Origin: Actinobacillus indolicus
Lineage (GTDB): Bacteria; Pseudomonadota; Gammaproteobacteria; Enterobacterales; Pasteurellaceae
Length of the DNA stretch: 64,000 bases
Assembly (NCBI RefSeq): GCF_901764975.1
Contig: NZ_CABFKH010000003.1
Coordinates: forward strand, 141,564 to 205,563
Direction of reading: 5' to 3'
Numbering within the stretch: position 1 is the first letter of the stretch; each line of letters starts with the position of its first letter. Both the position numbers and the translations under genes were made by a program. The notes under the pieces are model-generated. The model made no database searches. It was not told where the DNA came from and was given only the letters and a program-made list of their open reading frames with translations. Of this stretch, positions 62,042 to 64,000 are shown one piece after another.

Positions 62042-62452
62042 ATGAATCAAACATTAGAAAAATTAAGCCCGGTGGCATTTTTATTAGCACGCGTTGTTGT
62101 CGGCTATATGTTCTTATTACACGGTACGGCGAAATTCTTTGAATTCCCTGTATCAATGACAGGCGGTAACGGTAGCGTAGAAATCTTCTCTCTTTACGGT
62201 TTTGCGGCAATTTTAGAAATTGTAGGCGGCATTTTAATCGCGTTAGGTTTATTCACCCGCCCAACAGCATTTTTACTGTCAGGTCAAATGGCTTACGCTT
62301 ATTTTGGCGTACACGCAACCGCAGAAACTTTATTCCAACCAATGTTAAACAAAGGTGAATTAGCGGCAATGTACTCACTCTTCTTCTTAGTATTAGTGTT
62401 TACTGGTGCGGGCAAATTATCATTAGATCACAAGTTATTCGGTAAAAACTAA
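62042..62452 (+). CDS. DoxX-family membrane protein
   Basis: 136 aa, four helices (about residues 10-30, 50-72, 80-100, 110-130). DoxX motifs: ARVVVGYMFLLHGTAKFFEF and ILEIVGGILIALGLFTRP. DoxX proteins are quinone- or redox-related, and in other bacteria link to oxidative stress. Divergent from the LysR gene (120 bp), which probably controls it. An inverted USS pair ends it. Confidence 0.85.
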   Translation: MNQTLEKLSPVAFLLARVVVGYMFLLHGTAKFFEFPVSMTGGNGSVEIFSLYGFAAILEIVGGILIALGLFTRPTAFLLSGQMAYAYFGVHATAETLFQPMLNKGELAAMYSLFFLVLVFTGAGKLSLDHKLFGKN

Positions 62453-62466
62453 TCTACTTTTCTTCG

Positions 62467-62513
62467 ACAAGCGGTGCGATTTTGCAAATTTTTTGCAAGA
62501 TCTCACCGCTTGT
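62467..62513. terminator. Inverted uptake-sequence pair after doxX
   Basis: ACAAGCGGTG (62467-62476) and CACCGCTTGT (62504-62513) form a perfect stem followed by TTTTGCTTT. Two full USS cores in one terminator-like hairpin, as at 21486. Confidence 0.75.
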
Positions 62514-62599
62514 TTTGCTTTATATATTTCAATAACTCTTGAAATATTGTGTTTGTATAGCTAAACTCTAGTTCAATAAATTCTGAATCTATTTATGCT

Positions 62600-62914
62600 A
62601 TGAATACCGAACAAGCCAGCCAATTATTCGAAAGCCTTTCTTCGCCTATTCGTCTTGCTATTTTCCAAACGCTTTCAGCTATGGGAACAAAAGGAATGAT
62701 TGCAGGTGATTTAGCCAAACAGCTTGGGCTTGCACCAAATAATTTATCTTTCCATTTAAAAACATTAAGCCAAGCTCAGCTGATCACAAGCCTGCAAGAA
62801 GGACGATTTGTTCGCTATTATGCAAACTTGCCGTTGATGTTGGAATTAACCCAATTTCTTACCGATAACTGTTGTAAAAACAGTCAGGAAAAATGTGCAA
62901 CGACGTGTTACTAA
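62600..62914 (+). CDS. arsR: ArsR-family arsenical repressor
   Basis: 104 aa winged-helix repressor of the ars operon. ArsR fold LFESLSSPIRLAIFQTL, recognition helix LAPNNLSFHLKTLSQAQL. The usual ELCVCDL metal motif on the DNA-binding helix is absent. A Cys-rich C-terminus (DNCCKNSQEKCATTC) probably forms the arsenite site instead, as in some ArsR with C-terminal triads. First gene of arsR-arsC-acr3. Confidence 0.88.
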   Translation: MNTEQASQLFESLSSPIRLAIFQTLSAMGTKGMIAGDLAKQLGLAPNNLSFHLKTLSQAQLITSLQEGRFVRYYANLPLMLELTQFLTDNCCKNSQEKCATTCY

Positions 62915-62964
62915 AAAATTTGTATACATATTTCAATAACTCTTGAATTATATAAGGAGCAAAA

Positions 62965-63378
62965 ATGAGCCAAGTAATCATTTACCATAATCCGAAATGC
63001 GGCACTTCATGTAATACATTAGCATTAATTCGCCATATGGGATTTGAGCCGCAAGTGATACATTATTTAGATAATCCGCCGAATGAGCAAAGATTGCGAG
63101 ATTTATTGTCAGCAATGGCATTAACACCTCGCCAACTGTTACGTACCAATGTGCCGGAATATCAAGTGTGTGGTTTGGACAACCCGCAAGTGAGTGATGA
63201 TGAGATTATCCAAGCGATGTTGGCTAAACCGATTTTAATTAACCGCCCGATTGTCGTTACAGAAAAAGGCGTGCGTTTGTGTCGTCCTTCAGAAGTCTTT
63301 TTACAAATTGCCCCAGTTTCTTTAGATGTGGACTTTGTGAAAGAAGACGGCGAAGTCATTCGTGCAGGAGCAGAATAA
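62965..63378 (+). CDS. arsC: Arsenate reductase (glutaredoxin-dependent)
   Basis: Reduces arsenate to arsenite for export. 137 aa. Catalytic Cys12 in [12 protein letters not shown]; arsenate-binding Arg residues in [21 protein letters not shown] and LCRPSEV. Stop overlaps the ACR3 start by one base. Confidence 0.94.
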   Translation: MSQVIIYHNPKCGTSCNTLALIRHMGFEPQVIHYLDNPPNEQRLRDLLSAMALTPRQLLRTNVPEYQVCGLDNPQVSDDEIIQAMLAKPILINRPIVVTEKGVRLCRPSEVFLQIAPVSLDVDFVKEDGEVIRAGAE

Positions 63379-64000
63379 TGGGGCTTTTTGAACGCTTTTT
63401 AACAGTGTGGGTGGCGTTAGCGATCTTGGTCGGTGTCGGGTTCGGCGTATGGCAGCCCGAATTGTTCGCAGGGATTGCAAAATTGGAAATCGCACACATC
63501 AATTTACCTGTGGCGGTGCTGATTTGGCTGATGATTTATCCGATGATGATCCAAATCGACTGGTCGGCAATTAAAGATGTGGGCAAAAAACCGAAAGGTT
63601 TAGCTTTAACCTTATTTATTAACTGGCTGGTCAAGCCTTTTACGATGGCGTTAGTCGGTTGGCTCTTTTTTCGTGTTTTCTTTGCGGAATGGGTTGATGC
63701 GCAATCGGCGACAGAATATATTGCTGGAATGATTTTACTTGGTGTTGCACCTTGTACGGCAATGGTGTTTGTTTGGTCGCAATTAGTGCGTGGCGATGCT
63801 AATTACACTTTGGTACAAGTGTCAATCAACGACATCATTATGATTTTTGCGTTTGCACCGATTGCAGGTTTCTTGCTAGGGATTAGCGACATTCAAATCC
63901 CGTGGCAAACCTTGCTTTACAGCACTATTTTATATGTATTGTTGCCACTTCTTGCAGGCTGGATCACTCGAAATGTATTGGGGCAATCCGCTGAAAAAAT
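63378..64000 (+). CDS. arsB: ACR3-family arsenite efflux pump (3' end outside window)
   Basis: Partial: 207 complete codons, then the window ends, with the frame open. Inner-membrane arsenite/H antiporter of the ACR3 type. N-terminus [19 protein letters not shown], then [16 protein letters not shown] and the family motif [15 protein letters not shown], with the conserved Cys in APCTAM used in arsenite transport. Translationally coupled to arsC. Symbol: often annotated arsB or acr3; here ACR3 by sequence. Confidence 0.9.
   Translation, partial: MGLFERFLTVWVALAILVGVGFGVWQPELFAGIAKLEIAHINLPVAVLIWLMIYPMMIQIDWSAIKDVGKKPKGLALTLFINWLVKPFTMALVGWLFFRVFFAEWVDAQSATEYIAGMILLGVAPCTAMVFVWSQLVRGDANYTLVQVSINDIIMIFAFAPIAGFLLGISDIQIPWQTLLYSTILYVLLPLLAGWITRNVLGQSAEK

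Overview
The window looks like chromosome from a member of the Pasteurellaceae in the Actinobacillus/Mannheimia branch. Two lines of evidence support this. The DNA-uptake core ACAAGCGGT (the Apl-type uptake signal sequence, USS), often followed by TTTGCAAA, occurs many times on both strands. Gene content and order also fit: dnaG-rpoD, dapE with a YffB-type reductase, folB divergent from plsY, recA-recX, yrdD-tsaC-aroE, menD-menH and frdABCD. The DNA is AT-rich and largely housekeeping. I see no prophage, no CRISPR array and no intact insertion sequence. No gene is broken; only the first and last genes are cut by the window ends.

Layout. 1-3.1 kb: end of dnaG, then rpoD. 3.1-4.8 kb: a two-part sodium-dependent amino-acid transporter (MetS/MetP type) whose 32-residue small subunit is easy to miss. 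5.0-8.7 kb: sucrose-utilisation genes (repressor, sucrose-6-phosphate hydrolase, fructokinase) behind one promoter with an operator in its spacer, and no PTS permease nearby. 8.8-10.1 kb: two alanine-rich repeat lipoproteins. 10.2-14.5 kb: RNase E with a structured leader, and an MscS-type channel. 14.6-24.4 kb: RluC, folate synthesis (folP, folB), a chromate-type transporter, DapE, a cytoplasmic M15 peptidase, RsmJ, a small outer-membrane barrel, PlsY, an EamA transporter and cytidine deaminase. 24.5-30.1 kb: ArcA, nucleoside salvage (deoD, deoC, nupC) and sialic-acid/amino-sugar catabolism (nanE, nanK).

30.2-43 kb: MalT, groES-groEL, DusA, a CDF zinc exporter, PabB/PabC-type enzymes, LexA-controlled recA with recX, and the tsaC/aroE group. 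43.0-43.5 kb: a tRNA cluster (Met, Leu, Gln, Gln). 43.6-49 kb: ubiK, pgi, menD, menH, a small zinc-ribbon membrane protein and a ComEA-like DNA-binding protein with an unusual repeat linker. 49.2-52.5 kb: fumarate reductase. 52.8-54.2 kb: an unrecognised lipoprotein coupled to a phosphodiester-glycosidase-domain protein. 54.3-57.8 kb: ccmF/ccmE and a glutathionyl-hydroquinone-reductase-like protein. 57.9-62.5 kb: lacZ behind a perfect CRP site, then a LysR regulator and DoxX. 62.6-64 kb: an arsenic-resistance operon (arsR, arsC, ACR3 pump) running off the end.

The genes fit a facultative, host-associated bacterium. It respires fumarate using menaquinone (menD/menH, frd, ArcA), salvages nucleosides and amino sugars, and takes up DNA (USS, ComEA-like protein). 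The most unusual DNA is intergenic. There are three paired palindromes with a GTAG foot (REPIN-like), one of them inside the groES-groEL gap. One of the three is nested in a 163-bp element that has 25-bp terminal inverted repeats and flanking 8-bp direct repeats, as expected of a miniature transposable element. All calls come from reading the sequence; no database search was run.
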